Assembly: GCF_020529025.1 (NCBI RefSeq)
Contig: NZ_JACNMM010000003.1
Coordinates: 372,001 to 436,000 of the forward strand
Direction of reading: 5' to 3'
From: Oceaniglobus trochenteri
GTDB taxonomy: Bacteria > Pseudomonadota > Alphaproteobacteria > Rhodobacterales > Rhodobacteraceae
Length of the DNA stretch: 64,000 nucleotides
Shown: piece by piece, positions 26,912 through 36,339 of the stretch
Numbering within the stretch: the stretch's first letter is position 1
How the letters are laid out: the number at the start of each line of letters is the position of its first letter
Translations under genes and position numbers: made by a program
Notes under the pieces: generated by a model
The model's database searches: none
What the model was told of the DNA's origin: nothing
Seen by the model: only the letters and a program-made list of their open reading frames with translations

Positions 26912-26940
26912 GGGGGCCGGTCAGCCGATCGGCCCCCTTT
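26912..26940 (+). terminator. Rho-independent terminator overlapping the aroC 3' end
   Basis: GGGGGCCG (26912-26919) pairs with CGGCCCCC (26930-26937) and is followed by TTT on the plus strand. It would end the PRC-barrel transcript. The hairpin includes the stop codon and last codons of the convergent aroC gene, so it is partly protein-coding on the other strand. Confidence 0.75.
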
Positions 26941-28024
26941 CGCCGCCGGTCTGGCCGCGATCCAGAAGCAGGTGATCGAGGATCACGCAGGCCATCATCG
27001 CCTCGCCCACCGGAACGGCGCGGATGCCAACACAGGGATCGTGGCGGCCCTTGGTGACGATCTCGGCGGCCTTGCCCGACTTGGTGATCGTCTGGCGGGG
27101 CTTCAGGATGCTTGAGGTGGGTTTCACCGCAAAGCGCACCACCACGTCCTGCCCGGTGGAGATGCCCCCCAGGATGCCGCCGGCATGGTTCGACGAAAAC
27201 ACCGGGCGGCCATCGTTGCCCATGAAAATCTCGTCGGCGTTGGCCTCGCCGGTCAGGGCGGCGGCGGCCATGCCTTCTCCGATCTCGACGCCCTTCACGG
27301 CGTTGATGCTCATCATCGCGGCGGCCAGATCGGTGTCGAGCTTGCCGTAGATCGGCGCACCCAGCCCGGCGGGAACGCCCCGCGCCACAACCTCGATCAC
27401 CGCGCCGCAGGAATTGCCGTTCTTGCGCAGGGTGTCGAGGTATCCGGCCCAATAGGCCGCGGCGTCGGCATCGGGGGTCCAGAAGGGATTGCGGGCGATC
27501 TCGTCCCAGTCGAACTGTTCACGGTTGATCGCATGGGGGCCCATCTGCACCATGTAGCCGGTGATCGACAGGTCGGGGAGCATCTTGGCCAGGGCGGCGC
27601 GCGCCACGCCCCCGGCGGCCACGCGCGCGGCCGTCTCGCGGGCCGAAGACCGCCCGCCGCCGCGCGGATCGCGGATGCCGTATTTCTGCCAATAGGTGAT
27701 GTCGGCATGGCCCGGGCGGAATTTCTCGGCGATCTCGCTGTAGTCCTTCGACCGCTGGTCGGTGTTCTGGATCGCAAGCTGGATCGGTGTGCCGGTCGTC
27801 ACCCCCTCGTACATCCCCGAAAGGATTTCCACGGCGTCGGGTTCGCGCCGCTGGGTGGTATACTTGTTCTGCCCGGGCTTGCGCCGGTCCAGCCAGTGCT
27901 GAAGCGCCTCGGCGGTGACGGGCACGCCGGGGGGGCAGCCGTCGATGGTGGCGCCCAGGGCGGGGCCGTGGCTTTCGCCCCATGTGGTGACGCGGAACAG
28001 GTGACCGAAGGTGTTCAGGCTCAT
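26921..28024 (-). CDS. aroC: Chorismate synthase
   Basis: AroC converts 5-enolpyruvylshikimate 3-phosphate to chorismate using reduced FMN, the last shared step of aromatic biosynthesis. The 367-residue product has the three classic motifs: [18 protein letters not shown] at residue 16, the [17 protein letters not shown] region near 120, and the [15 protein letters not shown] region near 280. ATG 28024 is the first methionine of [20 protein letters not shown], the conserved beginning. Confidence 0.98.
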   Translation of the reverse strand: MSLNTFGHLFRVTTWGESHGPALGATIDGCPPGVPVTAEALQHWLDRRKPGQNKYTTQRREPDAVEILSGMYEGVTTGTPIQLAIQNTDQRSKDYSEIAEKFRPGHADITYWQKYGIRDPRGGGRSSARETAARVAAGGVARAALAKMLPDLSITGYMVQMGPHAINREQFDWDEIARNPFWTPDADAAAYWAGYLDTLRKNGNSCGAVIEVVARGVPAGLGAPIYGKLDTDLAAAMMSINAVKGVEIGEGMAAAALTGEANADEIFMGNDGRPVFSSNHAGGILGGISTGQDVVVRFAVKPTSSILKPRQTITKSGKAAEIVTKGRHDPCVGIRAVPVGEAMMACVILDHLLLDRGQTGGERGPIG

Positions 28025-28092
28025 GAGGGCGGATCGCTTTCTTGTCTGGCGCTGTCGTTCCTAACGCCGGGGCGGGCGCAAGGAAAGTGGGT

Positions 28093-28941
28093 TCAGGCCT
28101 TGGGAAGCCGCAGCAGGGCGGCGCCGGCAAGTGTCATCATGGTGGCCGCCACCTTTCCCAGGTTCAGCCTTTCGTTCAGGAAGGCCACGCCGATCACGAG
28201 GGCAAAGACGATGCTGGTTTCGCGCAGCGCGACCACGAGGGCGATGGGTGCCTGCGTGAAGGCCCAGATCACGATGCTGTAGGCAACGAACGAGGCGCTG
28301 CCCCCGATCAAAAGCACCCCCCGCGCCGAGCCCCATAGCGCGGGAATGCTGCGGCGGGCGGTGATCGCCATGTAGCCCAGAAAGACCGCCGCATCGCCAA
28401 TCGCGATCACGGCGAAAAACCCGAAGGCCGTTCCCGCCAGCCGCGCCCCGATGCCATCGACGATCGAATACGAGGCGATGAAACACCCGGTGATCAGCGC
28501 CAGCCGCGCCGCAGGGCCGTTGCGCAAGCCGTCGCTCTGGCGGACCAGCGCGATGCTCAGGATACCGCAGGCGATCATCGCGATGGCCAGGATTTCAACC
28601 GGCGCCAGCACCACTCCCAGCCCGAAGAACGACACGACGGCCACGATCAGCGGCGCCGACCCCCGCGCGATGGGATAGACCTGCGTCAGGTCGCCCCGCC
28701 GATAGGATTGCACCAGGAAGATCTGGTATCCCGCGTGCAGGAATATCCCGGCAATGGCATAGGGCCAGCTTTCGGGCGCCGGCACGGGCGACAGCAGCAG
28801 CGCCAGCGTGGCCAGCGGAACCGCACCGACGGTGATGGCGCACATGCTCAGCCGCTTGTCTGCTCCGCCCTTGAGCAAGGCGTTCCACGAGGCATGAAGC
28901 AGCGCCGCCAGCAGAACGGCGCAAAAGACGAGAAGGGTCAT
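28093..28941 (-). CDS. EamA/DMT family transporter
   Basis: A 282-residue ten-segment transporter beginning with LLAALLHASWNALLKGG. QSYRRGDLTQVYPIARGSAPL near residue 78 is typical of the EamA group that includes phosphonate and multidrug permeases. It stops 68 bases before aroC and faces away from the thiamine operon, leaving about 70 bases before the riboswitch promoter. The substrate is unknown. Confidence 0.86.
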   Translation of the reverse strand: MTLLVFCAVLLAALLHASWNALLKGGADKRLSMCAITVGAVPLATLALLLSPVPAPESWPYAIAGIFLHAGYQIFLVQSYRRGDLTQVYPIARGSAPLIVAVVSFFGLGVVLAPVEILAIAMIACGILSIALVRQSDGLRNGPAARLALITGCFIASYSIVDGIGARLAGTAFGFFAVIAIGDAAVFLGYMAITARRSIPALWGSARGVLLIGGSASFVAYSIVIWAFTQAPIALVVALRETSIVFALVIGVAFLNERLNLGKVAATMMTLAGAALLRLPKA

Positions 28942-29010
28942 GTGAGGGCCTTGCGATGCAATGTCGGCGCGACGCTAGGCCAAAGCGCCGCCGCGGGCAA
29001 TGGCCGCCCC

Positions 29011-29039
29011 TTGCCGCAGGCCCCCCGACCCTTTATGCA
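29011..29039 (+). promoter_or_regulatory. Promoter of the thiamine transport operon
   Basis: TTGCCG (29011-29016) and TATGCA (29034-29039) are spaced by exactly 17 bases. The predicted transcription start falls at the first bases of the TPP aptamer, which strongly supports the assignment. Confidence 0.55.
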
Positions 29040-29045
29040 GAAGAG

Positions 29046-29134
29046 ACCTCGGGGAGCCCTTGTTTCTGGGCTGAGATGCACATCGCTGCGGACCCGTCGA
29101 ACCTGAACCGGTTAGGACCGGCGGAGGGAAGGTG
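29046..29134 (+). promoter_or_regulatory. TPP riboswitch (THI element)
   Basis: The thiamine pyrophosphate aptamer is recognisable from its two conserved arms: GGGGAGCCC with GGGCTGAGATG on one side and ACCTGAACCGGTTAGGACCG followed by GCGGAGGGA on the other. It precedes thiBPQ, thiamine import genes, as expected. Downstream, GGAAG...GAGAT can pair with ATCTC...CTTCC (about 29128-29157), and a CCCCGCTTCCGGGG hairpin follows before the thiB ribosome-binding site. No T-run is seen, so control at translation is more likely than termination. Confidence 0.93.
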
Positions 29135-29203
29135 AGATCGCATCTCTCCCACTTCCGATCATCAATTCGCCCCGCTTCCGGGGCCAACGAAGGATCGAAC
29201 ACC

Positions 29204-30181
29204 ATGAAATACCTGTTGCCCCTTGCGCTTCTGGCCACCCCCGCCCTGGCCCAGGATCGGCCGGTGCTGACCGTCTATACCTACGACAGCTTCGTCTCTG
29301 ACTGGGGGCCGGGCCCGGCCATCGAAAAGGCCTTCGAGGCAGAATGCGCCTGCGATCTGCAATTCGTGGCCGCCGGTGACGGCGCCGCGCTGCTGGCCCG
29401 CCTGAAGCTGGAGGGCGAACGGACCCGCGCCGACGTGGTGCTGGGGCTTGACACCAACCTGACGGCCGCCGCCGCCGAAACGGGCCTTTTCGGGCAGCAC
29501 GACCTGGGCGATCTGTCGCTGGACCTGCCCGTCGACTGGGAGGACGACATGTTCGTGCCCTTCGACTGGGGCTATTTCGCCTTCGTCCACAACACCGGCA
29601 TCACCCCGCCCACCAGCTTTCGCGAATTGGCCGACAGCGACCTGAAGATCGTGATCCAGGACCCGCGCAGCTCCACCCCCGGGCTGGGCCTCTTGCTTTG
29701 GGTCAAGGCCGCCTATGGCGACGAGGCGCCCGCGATCTGGGAGGGGCTGGTCGACAACATACTGACCGTGACCAAGGGCTGGTCGGAATCCTATGGCATG
29801 TTCACCGAGGGCGAGGCCGACATGGTCCTGTCCTACACCACCTCGCCCGCCTATCACCTGATCGCGGAAGAGGACGACACCAAGGCCGCCGCCCCCTTCA
29901 CGGAAGGGCATTACCTCCAGATCGAGGTGGCCGCGACGGTGGCTTCTTCCGACCGGATCGACCTGGCCAATGATTTCCTGGCCTTCATGCTGACCGATGG
30001 CTTCCAGTCGGTGATTCCCACGACCAACTGGATGTATCCGGCCGTTCTGCCCGCTGCTGGCTTGCCCAAGGGCTTCGAAACCCTGACCGACCCCGAAACC
30101 GCCCTGATCTTTCCCGCAGGTGAGGCCGAAGAGGCCCGCGATGTCGCGCTGGCCGAATGGCTGACGGCGCTCAGCCGCTGA
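29204..30181 (+). CDS. thiB: Thiamine ABC transporter substrate-binding protein
   Basis: A 325-residue periplasmic thiamine-binding protein with a clear signal peptide (YLLPLALLATPALAQ). Family marks are LTVYTYDSFVSDWGPGP at the mature N-terminus, a VPFDWGYFAFVHN segment, IQDPRSSTPGLGLLLW and the C-terminal PTTNWMYP. ATG 29204 has AAGGA upstream. With thiP and thiQ it imports thiamine or its phosphates under TPP riboswitch control. Confidence 0.95.
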   Translation: MKYLLPLALLATPALAQDRPVLTVYTYDSFVSDWGPGPAIEKAFEAECACDLQFVAAGDGAALLARLKLEGERTRADVVLGLDTNLTAAAAETGLFGQHDLGDLSLDLPVDWEDDMFVPFDWGYFAFVHNTGITPPTSFRELADSDLKIVIQDPRSSTPGLGLLLWVKAAYGDEAPAIWEGLVDNILTVTKGWSESYGMFTEGEADMVLSYTTSPAYHLIAEEDDTKAAAPFTEGHYLQIEVAATVASSDRIDLANDFLAFMLTDGFQSVIPTTNWMYPAVLPAAGLPKGFETLTDPETALIFPAGEAEEARDVALAEWLTALSR

Positions 30182-30185
30182 TCGG

Positions 30186-31784
30186 ATGAAAGCGCGGGCC
30201 AAAGCGGCGCCCCCGGTCCGCCGGGATCGGGGGCTGGCGGTCTGGGCCGGGGGGCTGGCGGCGGGGTTCATCCTGCTGCTGACCTTCGGATCGGTCGTTG
30301 CCGTGCTGTCGCGGGCCGAGGGCGGCCTTACGCTTGGCGCGGGCGACTGGGCGGCGATCCGGTTCACCGTTTTGCAGGCGGCGCTTTCGGCGGCCCTGTC
30401 CGTGGGGCTGGCCGTGCCGGTGGCGCGGGCGCTGGCGCGGCGGCGCTTCGCCGGGCGGGCGGTGCTGGTCACGCTGATGGGCGCGCCCTTCATCCTGCCG
30501 GTGATCGTGGCGGTGCTGGGGCTGGTCATGGTCTTCGGGCGCGCGGGATGGGTGTCGCACCTGCTGGCGCTGTTCGGGCTGGCGCCCGTCAACATCTACG
30601 GGTTGCACGGGGTGGTCATCGCCCATGTGTTCTTCAACCTGCCGCTGGCCACGCGGCTGATCCTGCAGGGCTGGTTGGCCATCCCGGCGGAACGGTTCCG
30701 CCTTGCCGCCACCCTTGGCATGGGGCCGGGCGACATCGCCCGCCACCTTGGACGCCCGATGCTGCGGGCCACCCTTCCCGGCGCCTTCATGGTGATCTTC
30801 CTGATCTGCACCACCAGCTTTGCCGTGGCGCTGGCGCTGGGGGGCGGGCCGCGGGCGACGACGGTGGAACTGGCCATCTACCAGGCGTTCCGCTTCGATT
30901 TCGACCTGTCCCGCGCCGCGCTTCTGGCGCTGATCCAGCTGGCGATTTCCGGCGCGGCGGCCCTGCTGGCGCTGTGGGTCGCGGTGCCGCAGGCCACGGG
31001 CGCCGGGCTGGACCGGACGGTCGAACGTTGGGACGCGGCGACGCCGGGTTTGCGGCTGCTGGATGGCGGGCTGATTGCCCTGGCCGCCCTGTTCCTGCTG
31101 CTGCCACTGCTGGCCGTGGCCCTGCGCGGGTTGCCCGAACTGGCCAGCCTGCCGGCGCCGGTCTGGGCGGCGGCCTGGCGCTCGCTCTGGGTGGCGGGTC
31201 TGTCGGTGGTGCTGGCGCTGACGCTGGCCATGGCGATGACCCTGGCCATCACCCGGCTGCGTCACCGCCCGGCGCTGTCGCGCGGGGTCGAGGTGACGGG
31301 CTATCTCGCCGTGGCGGTTTCGCCGCTGGTCATCGGAACCGGGCTGTTCCTGATCCTCTTTCCTCTGGTGGATCCGGTGGCACTGGCCCTGCCGGTGACG
31401 GCGCTGGTGAACGCGGTGATGGCCCTGCCCTTCGCGCTGCGGGCGCTGGTGCCGGCGGCGGCCGAGGTCGAATCGCGCTTCGGTCCCCTGGCCGACAGCC
31501 TTGGGATGACCGGCCTGAACCGCCTGCGCCGCCTGACCCTGCCGCGCCTGCGCCGCCCGCTCGGCTTTGCCGCGGCGCTCACCGGGGCGCTCTCGATGGG
31601 AGATTTGGGGGTGATCGCGCTTTTCGCCGATCCGGATGGCGCAACCCTGCCGCTGCTGCTGTTTCGCTACATGGGCAGCTACCGGATGGAGACGGCAGCG
31701 GGCGTCGCGCTTCTTTTGCTGGGGCTGAGCCTGCTGATCTTCTGGTGCCTTGATCGCGGAGGGCGAGTGAATGCTGACCTTTGA
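30186..31784 (+). CDS. thiP: Thiamine ABC transporter permease
   Basis: A 532-residue permease with two fused binding-protein-dependent transport domains and about twelve hydrophobic segments. Both EAA-like loops are visible (ERFRLAATLGMGPGDIARHLG near 180 and VESRFGPLADSLGMTGLNRLRR near 430). It starts four bases after thiB and overlaps thiQ by 14 bases. Confidence 0.94.
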   Translation: MKARAKAAPPVRRDRGLAVWAGGLAAGFILLLTFGSVVAVLSRAEGGLTLGAGDWAAIRFTVLQAALSAALSVGLAVPVARALARRRFAGRAVLVTLMGAPFILPVIVAVLGLVMVFGRAGWVSHLLALFGLAPVNIYGLHGVVIAHVFFNLPLATRLILQGWLAIPAERFRLAATLGMGPGDIARHLGRPMLRATLPGAFMVIFLICTTSFAVALALGGGPRATTVELAIYQAFRFDFDLSRAALLALIQLAISGAAALLALWVAVPQATGAGLDRTVERWDAATPGLRLLDGGLIALAALFLLLPLLAVALRGLPELASLPAPVWAAAWRSLWVAGLSVVLALTLAMAMTLAITRLRHRPALSRGVEVTGYLAVAVSPLVIGTGLFLILFPLVDPVALALPVTALVNAVMALPFALRALVPAAAEVESRFGPLADSLGMTGLNRLRRLTLPRLRRPLGFAAALTGALSMGDLGVIALFADPDGATLPLLLFRYMGSYRMETAAGVALLLLGLSLLIFWCLDRGGRVNADL

Positions 31785-32463
31785 CGGGTTGCTGATCGAA
31801 CAGGGTGATTTCCACCTTGCGGTGGACATGGTCGTGCCATCGGGCGCGCAGGTGGCGATCATGGGGCCCTCGGGCGCCGGGAAATCCACCTTCCTTTCGC
31901 TGGTGGCGGGGTTCATGGCGCCGGTGGCGGGCCGGTTGCTCTGGCGGGGCACCGACCTGTTGCCGCTGCCCCCGGCGCAGCGCCCGGTCAGCATGATCTT
32001 CCAGGACAACAACCTGTTTCCCCACCTCACCGCCTTCGGCAACGCCGCCCTCGGGGTGCGCCCCTCGGGCCGGCTGGACCGGGGCGAAACCGCGATGGTG
32101 ATGCGCGCGCTTGCCAGCGTCGGGCTGGAGGGGCTGGAACACCGCAAGCCGGCAACCCTTTCGGGCGGGCAGCAAAGCCGCGCCGCCCTGGCGCGGATGC
32201 TGGTCCAGGATCGCCCGCTGGTCCTGCTCGACGAACCCTTCTCGGCCCTCGGCCCGGCGCTGCGGGCCGAGATGGTGGGCCTTGTCTCGGATCTCTGCGC
32301 CAAGCGGCGGGCAACCCTGCTGATGGTCACCCACGACCCGGCCGATGCCGCCCGCCTTGACGGCAGCCTCTGCATCGTCGCCGCAGGAAAGGTAAGCGCC
32401 CCGGCCCCCGCCCGCGCCACACTGGCCAATCCGCCCGAGGCCCTGCGCAGCTACCTGGGATAG
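31771..32463 (+). CDS. thiQ: Thiamine ABC transporter ATP-binding protein
   Basis: A 230-residue ATPase with Walker A GPSGAGKST, FQDNNLFPHLT (Q-loop), LSGGQQSR signature, Walker B VLLDEPF and the switch His in THDPAD. The DNNLFPHL stretch is typical of ThiQ and related importers. Overlap with thiP implies coupled translation. A repeat hairpin follows its stop. Confidence 0.94.
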   Translation: MLTFDGLLIEQGDFHLAVDMVVPSGAQVAIMGPSGAGKSTFLSLVAGFMAPVAGRLLWRGTDLLPLPPAQRPVSMIFQDNNLFPHLTAFGNAALGVRPSGRLDRGETAMVMRALASVGLEGLEHRKPATLSGGQQSRAALARMLVQDRPLVLLDEPFSALGPALRAEMVGLVSDLCAKRRATLLMVTHDPADAARLDGSLCIVAAGKVSAPAPARATLANPPEALRSYLG

Positions 32464-32479
32464 GAAGAAAGAACTTTCC

Positions 32480-32561
32480 GCCTCCGGCGGGGATATTTCC
32501 GGACCAAAGATGGCAGGCAGTGGCGCCCCATCTTTGGTCTTCAAATATCCCCGCCGGAGGC
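32480..32561. repeat. Interspersed gene-end element, full inverted-repeat copy 5
   Basis: A perfect 19-base inverted repeat (GCCTCCGGCGGGGATATTT at 32480-32498 and its complement at 32543-32561) encloses a second perfect 10-base pair (CCAAAGATGG at 32504 and CCATCTTTGG at 32528). It fills the gap between thiQ and the convergent transglycosylase gene. This is the most complete copy in the window. Confidence 0.9.
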
Positions 32562-32635
32562 TGCGCCCGAAGGGCGCGTGGGGCGCGCCGAAGGCGCGCC
32601 CGGATCGGCGGCGCCAGCCGCCGAAATGGCGGGGG

Positions 32636-33967
32636 TCAGCGCAACCGGTTCAGGATGGCAAGCGAGGCATAGCCGTCGGGGGCCTGCCCGACCGAGCGCT
32701 GGAAATCGCGCACCGCCTGGATGGTCAGCGGGCCGATCCGCCCGTCGATTCCCTTGGTGTCGAACCCCTTGCCGGTCAGCAGCCGTTGCATTTCCTGGCG
32801 TTCGTCGAACGTCAGCGCGCGGTCGCCGCGGGGCCAGTCGCTCTGGATCGGGGCGCCCCCGGCGATCCGGTCGGCCAGGTGGCCGACGCCGATCACATAG
32901 GCATCGGCGGTGTTGTAGCGTTCGATGACCGCGAAGTTGTCGAAGACCAGGAAGGCCGCCCCCTCCGCCCCGGCGGGCAGCAGGACCGACGCCCTGCCGT
33001 GGTCGGCGACCGGCTTGCCATCCATGCCCAGCACCCCAAGCTGCGCCCATTGCGACGGCAGCCTGGTGTTCTCGCGGTTGGCGCTGGCGTAGTCGAAGCC
33101 TTCGGGCAACCGCACCTCGACACCCCAGGGCTGCCCCCTGGTCCAGCCGAACCGCGATAGATAGGCGGCGGTGCTGGCCAGCGCATCGGTGGGGTCGTCG
33201 CCCCAGATGTCGCGCTTGCCGTCGCCGGTGAGATCGACGGCATAGGTCAGGAACGAGGTCGGAATGAACTGCGTATGGCCCATGGCCCCGGCCCAGCTGC
33301 CGGTCATCGCGCGGGGGGGCACGTCGCCGGCCTCGAGGATCTTCAGCGCCGCCACCAGCTGTTCCTCGAAAAAGGCGCTGCGCCTGGCGTCGTAGGCCAG
33401 CGTGGCAAGGGATTGGACCACGTCGTTGCTGCCCTTGAAGGTGCCATAGGCGGATTCAAGGCCCCAGATGGCCGTGACCACCTCCTTGTCGACGCCATAT
33501 TTCGCCTCGATCCGGTCGAGAACAGTGTCGTGCCGGGCCAGGGCCTTCTTGCCGTTGGCGACGCGCAGGTCCGAGGCAGCCGTGTCGAGGTAATCCCAGA
33601 TCGTCTTGGTGAATTCGCTTTGGTTGCGGTCGCGTTCGATGACCTTGGGGTCATAGCTTATGCCCTGCACCGCCCTGTCGAAGACGGCCCCGCTGATTCC
33701 CTGGGCCAGGGCGCGGGCGCGGAAATCGCGCAGCCAGGCCGCGAAGCCGGGTGCCCGCGAGGAGGAATCGACCGTCGCCTCGGCCTGGGCAGGACGGGCA
33801 CGGGGGGCGCGATGCGATGCCGTCGCGGCCCCCGGCGCGGCAACGGCCCGGGCCAGGACGACATCCGCACGCTTGGCCGGGCGCGGCGATTGTTCGACCG
33901 GCGCGGCGCGGGCGGTTGCCGCACCCAGCGCCAGGATCACCCAGATCGCGATCAGCTTGAAACCCAT
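32636..33967 (-). CDS. MltB-family lytic murein transglycosylase with peptidoglycan-binding domain
   Basis: A 443-residue exported enzyme that cleaves peptidoglycan glycan strands non-hydrolytically. After the signal (LIAIWVILALGAATARA) and a low-complexity linker comes the SLT/MltB domain from about residue 75 to 370. It holds the catalytic Glu in IWGLESAYGTF, and the AMGHTQFIPTSF motif follows. Residues 380-440 form a PG_binding_1 domain. The start at 33967 was preferred because GGGGAAG precedes it and the promoter at 33997-34024 leaves almost no leader for the ATG at 33988. Confidence 0.9.
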   Translation of the reverse strand: MGFKLIAIWVILALGAATARAAPVEQSPRPAKRADVVLARAVAAPGAATASHRAPRARPAQAEATVDSSSRAPGFAAWLRDFRARALAQGISGAVFDRAVQGISYDPKVIERDRNQSEFTKTIWDYLDTAASDLRVANGKKALARHDTVLDRIEAKYGVDKEVVTAIWGLESAYGTFKGSNDVVQSLATLAYDARRSAFFEEQLVAALKILEAGDVPPRAMTGSWAGAMGHTQFIPTSFLTYAVDLTGDGKRDIWGDDPTDALASTAAYLSRFGWTRGQPWGVEVRLPEGFDYASANRENTRLPSQWAQLGVLGMDGKPVADHGRASVLLPAGAEGAAFLVFDNFAVIERYNTADAYVIGVGHLADRIAGGAPIQSDWPRGDRALTFDERQEMQRLLTGKGFDTKGIDGRIGPLTIQAVRDFQRSVGQAPDGYASLAILNRLR

Positions 33968-33996
33968 GATCTTCCCCGCCTGTTCCATACCGCTTT

Positions 33997-34024
33997 ATTG
34001 TAGCTAAAGATGAAACAATCGCAA
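33997..34024 (-). promoter_or_regulatory. Promoter of the lytic transglycosylase gene
   Basis: On the minus strand TTGCGA (34024-34019) and TACAAT (34002-33997) are 16 bases apart. Transcription would begin near 33990, giving a leader of about 20 bases before the chosen start codon. Confidence 0.55.
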
Positions 34025-34055
34025 AGATCCGGCAGGCCGTATCGGCAAGGACCGG

Positions 34056-36308
34056 CTATTTCCGGCTGCGTTTGACCTTGCGCTTGATCTTGGCCGCCTT
34101 GGCCTTGCCCTTGCCGATCTTGCGGCCCGGCACCCGGCGCCTGCCGCCCGGCTTCGGCCCCTGGGGCAGGGTATCGCCCGCCACGTCAAGCAGTTCCAGC
34201 ATCAGCCCGCCGGTCACCGGCACCGCTTCGGTCAGGCGGACGGTGACACGTTGCCCGGGCGACAGGATCAGGCCGGTATCCGATCCCATCAGCGTCTGGC
34301 TTTCGGCATCGTAGTGGAAATACTCGGCCCCGATGCTGCGCACCGGCACCAGCCCGTCGGCGCCGGTTTCATCCAGCCGCACGAAGGCGCCGAACCGCTG
34401 GATGCCCGAGATCCGCCCCGTCAGTTCGGTTCCCACCCGTTCCGACAGGTAGGAGGCCAGGTAACGGTCGGTGGTGTCACGCTCGGCCACCATCGAGCGG
34501 CGCTCGGTATCCGAGATGTGCTTGGCGGTCGCTTCCAGGTTCTCGATTTCCGAGACGCTCAGCCCGTCCTTGCCCCAGCCATGGGCGGTGATCAGGGCGC
34601 GATGCACGATCAGGTCTGAATAGCGCCGGATGGGCGAGGTGAAATGCGCATAGTTCTTCAGCGCCAGCCCGAAGTGGCCGAAGTTTTCGGGAAAGTAGTA
34701 GGCCTGGGTCATGGCGCGCAGGGTCGAGATGTTGATCAACTCGCCAAAGGCGGTGTCTTGGGCCTGTTCCAGCAGGCGGTTGAGCGTTCTCGTCTGCAAC
34801 ACCTGGCCCTTGGCCAGGGTCAGCCCCGAGGCCTGCGCCACCTCGCGCAGCGCGTCGAGCTTTTGCGGGCTGGGTTCCTCGTGCACCCGGAACAGCAGGG
34901 GCGTGCGGCGCTTCACCAGTTCCTCGGCGGCGGCGACATTGGCCAGCACCATGCATTCCTCGATCAGGCGGTGGGCGTCCATCCTTTCCTTGAAGGCGAC
35001 GGTCTTCACCCTTCCGTCCTCGCCCAGCACGATCTGGCGTTCCGGCAGGTCAAGCTCCAGGGGCTGACGCTGGGCGCGGGCCTTTCGCAGGGCGTGATAG
35101 GCGGCATAGAGGTGTTCGATGTGATCCATCATCGGCACCAGGCGGTCGGAGACATCGCCGTCGATGGCGGCCTGCACCTCCTCGTAGGGCAGCGAGGCCT
35201 GGGAGCGCATCATGGCCCGGTGGAACCGGTGGTCGATCTTGTTGCCCTCGGCGTCGATCCGCATCTTCACGGCGATGCAGGCGCGATCCACGTTTTCGTG
35301 CAGCGAACACAGATCGCCCGACAGGATGTCGGGCAGCATCGGCACGACCCGGTCGGGAAAATAGGTGGAATTGCCCCGGTTGCGCGCCTCGCGGTCAAGG
35401 GGGCTGTCGGGCGTCACGTAATGGGCCACATCGGCGATGGCCACCCACAGGATATGCCCGCCCTTGTTGCCCGGGTCGTCGTCGGGGGCGGCGAAGACGG
35501 CATCGTCGCGGTCGCGGGCATCGGAGGGGTCGATGGTGACAAGGGGCAGATCGCGCAGGTCGGTACGCTCGCCCATGGGGGCGGGGGTGGCGGCATCGGC
35601 CTGTTCGATGGCGGCATCGGGGAAGGCATCGGGGATGTCGTGCTGGTGGATGGCGATCAGCGACACCGCGCGCGGCGCCGAGGGGTCGCCCAGCCGCTCC
35701 ACGATCCGGGCCGAGGGCAGGCCCATGCGCTTGGGTCCGGCCTGTTCCGCCTCGACCAGTTCGCCGTCCTTCGCGCCGTGGGTGGCGCCGGGGGCGACGG
35801 TCCATTCCTTGTCGGCACCCTTGTCGATGGGCACAATCCGCCCGCCTTCGCTGCGCGCGCGGAACACGCCCAGAATACGACGCGGGTTGGTGCCGATGCG
35901 GCGGATCAGCCGCGCTTCGTAACGATGATCCTCGCCCTTCACCTCGGCCAGGCGCGCCAGGATGCGGTCGCCCTCGCCCAAGGCGGGGTCGCTGTCGCGC
36001 AGGACCATCAGGATGCGCGGCTCGGGGCCTTCGCCCTGCCACTCCATCGCCTTGGCGTGCAGGTCGCCGTCGCGGTCGGGGGCCAGGACTGTCAGCACCG
36101 ACACCGGCGGCAGGCTTTGGGGATCGCGATAGGTCTTGCGGCGCTTTTCCAAATGCCCCTCGGCCTCAAGCTCTTTCAGCAGGCGCTTGAGGTCGATGCG
36201 CGCCGCCCCCTTGATGCCGAAGGCGCGGGCGATGTCGCGCTTGGCGGTCAGGGTGGGATTGTCGGAAATCCACTGAAGGATCTCGGGCTTTGAAGGGATC
36301 TGGGTCAT
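34056..36308 (-). CDS. rnr: Ribonuclease R
   Basis: A 750-residue 3'-to-5' exoribonuclease of the RNB family that degrades structured RNA. Domains in order are an N-terminal winged helix (about 1-60), cold-shock domains, the RNB catalytic domain from residue 235 with the metal-binding DPSDARDRDDAVF, and an S1 domain around 615-700. The C-terminus is lysine- and arginine-rich (KGKAKAAKIKRKVKRSRK), as in E. coli RNase R, where it aids RNA binding. ATG 36308 begins the conserved winged helix. Confidence 0.95.
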   Translation of the reverse strand: MTQIPSKPEILQWISDNPTLTAKRDIARAFGIKGAARIDLKRLLKELEAEGHLEKRRKTYRDPQSLPPVSVLTVLAPDRDGDLHAKAMEWQGEGPEPRILMVLRDSDPALGEGDRILARLAEVKGEDHRYEARLIRRIGTNPRRILGVFRARSEGGRIVPIDKGADKEWTVAPGATHGAKDGELVEAEQAGPKRMGLPSARIVERLGDPSAPRAVSLIAIHQHDIPDAFPDAAIEQADAATPAPMGERTDLRDLPLVTIDPSDARDRDDAVFAAPDDDPGNKGGHILWVAIADVAHYVTPDSPLDREARNRGNSTYFPDRVVPMLPDILSGDLCSLHENVDRACIAVKMRIDAEGNKIDHRFHRAMMRSQASLPYEEVQAAIDGDVSDRLVPMMDHIEHLYAAYHALRKARAQRQPLELDLPERQIVLGEDGRVKTVAFKERMDAHRLIEECMVLANVAAAEELVKRRTPLLFRVHEEPSPQKLDALREVAQASGLTLAKGQVLQTRTLNRLLEQAQDTAFGELINISTLRAMTQAYYFPENFGHFGLALKNYAHFTSPIRRYSDLIVHRALITAHGWGKDGLSVSEIENLEATAKHISDTERRSMVAERDTTDRYLASYLSERVGTELTGRISGIQRFGAFVRLDETGADGLVPVRSIGAEYFHYDAESQTLMGSDTGLILSPGQRVTVRLTEAVPVTGGLMLELLDVAGDTLPQGPKPGGRRRVPGRKIGKGKAKAAKIKRKVKRSRK

Positions 36309-36339
36309 GCCCGTTGGCTAGCACGGGGCGGGCGGGGCG

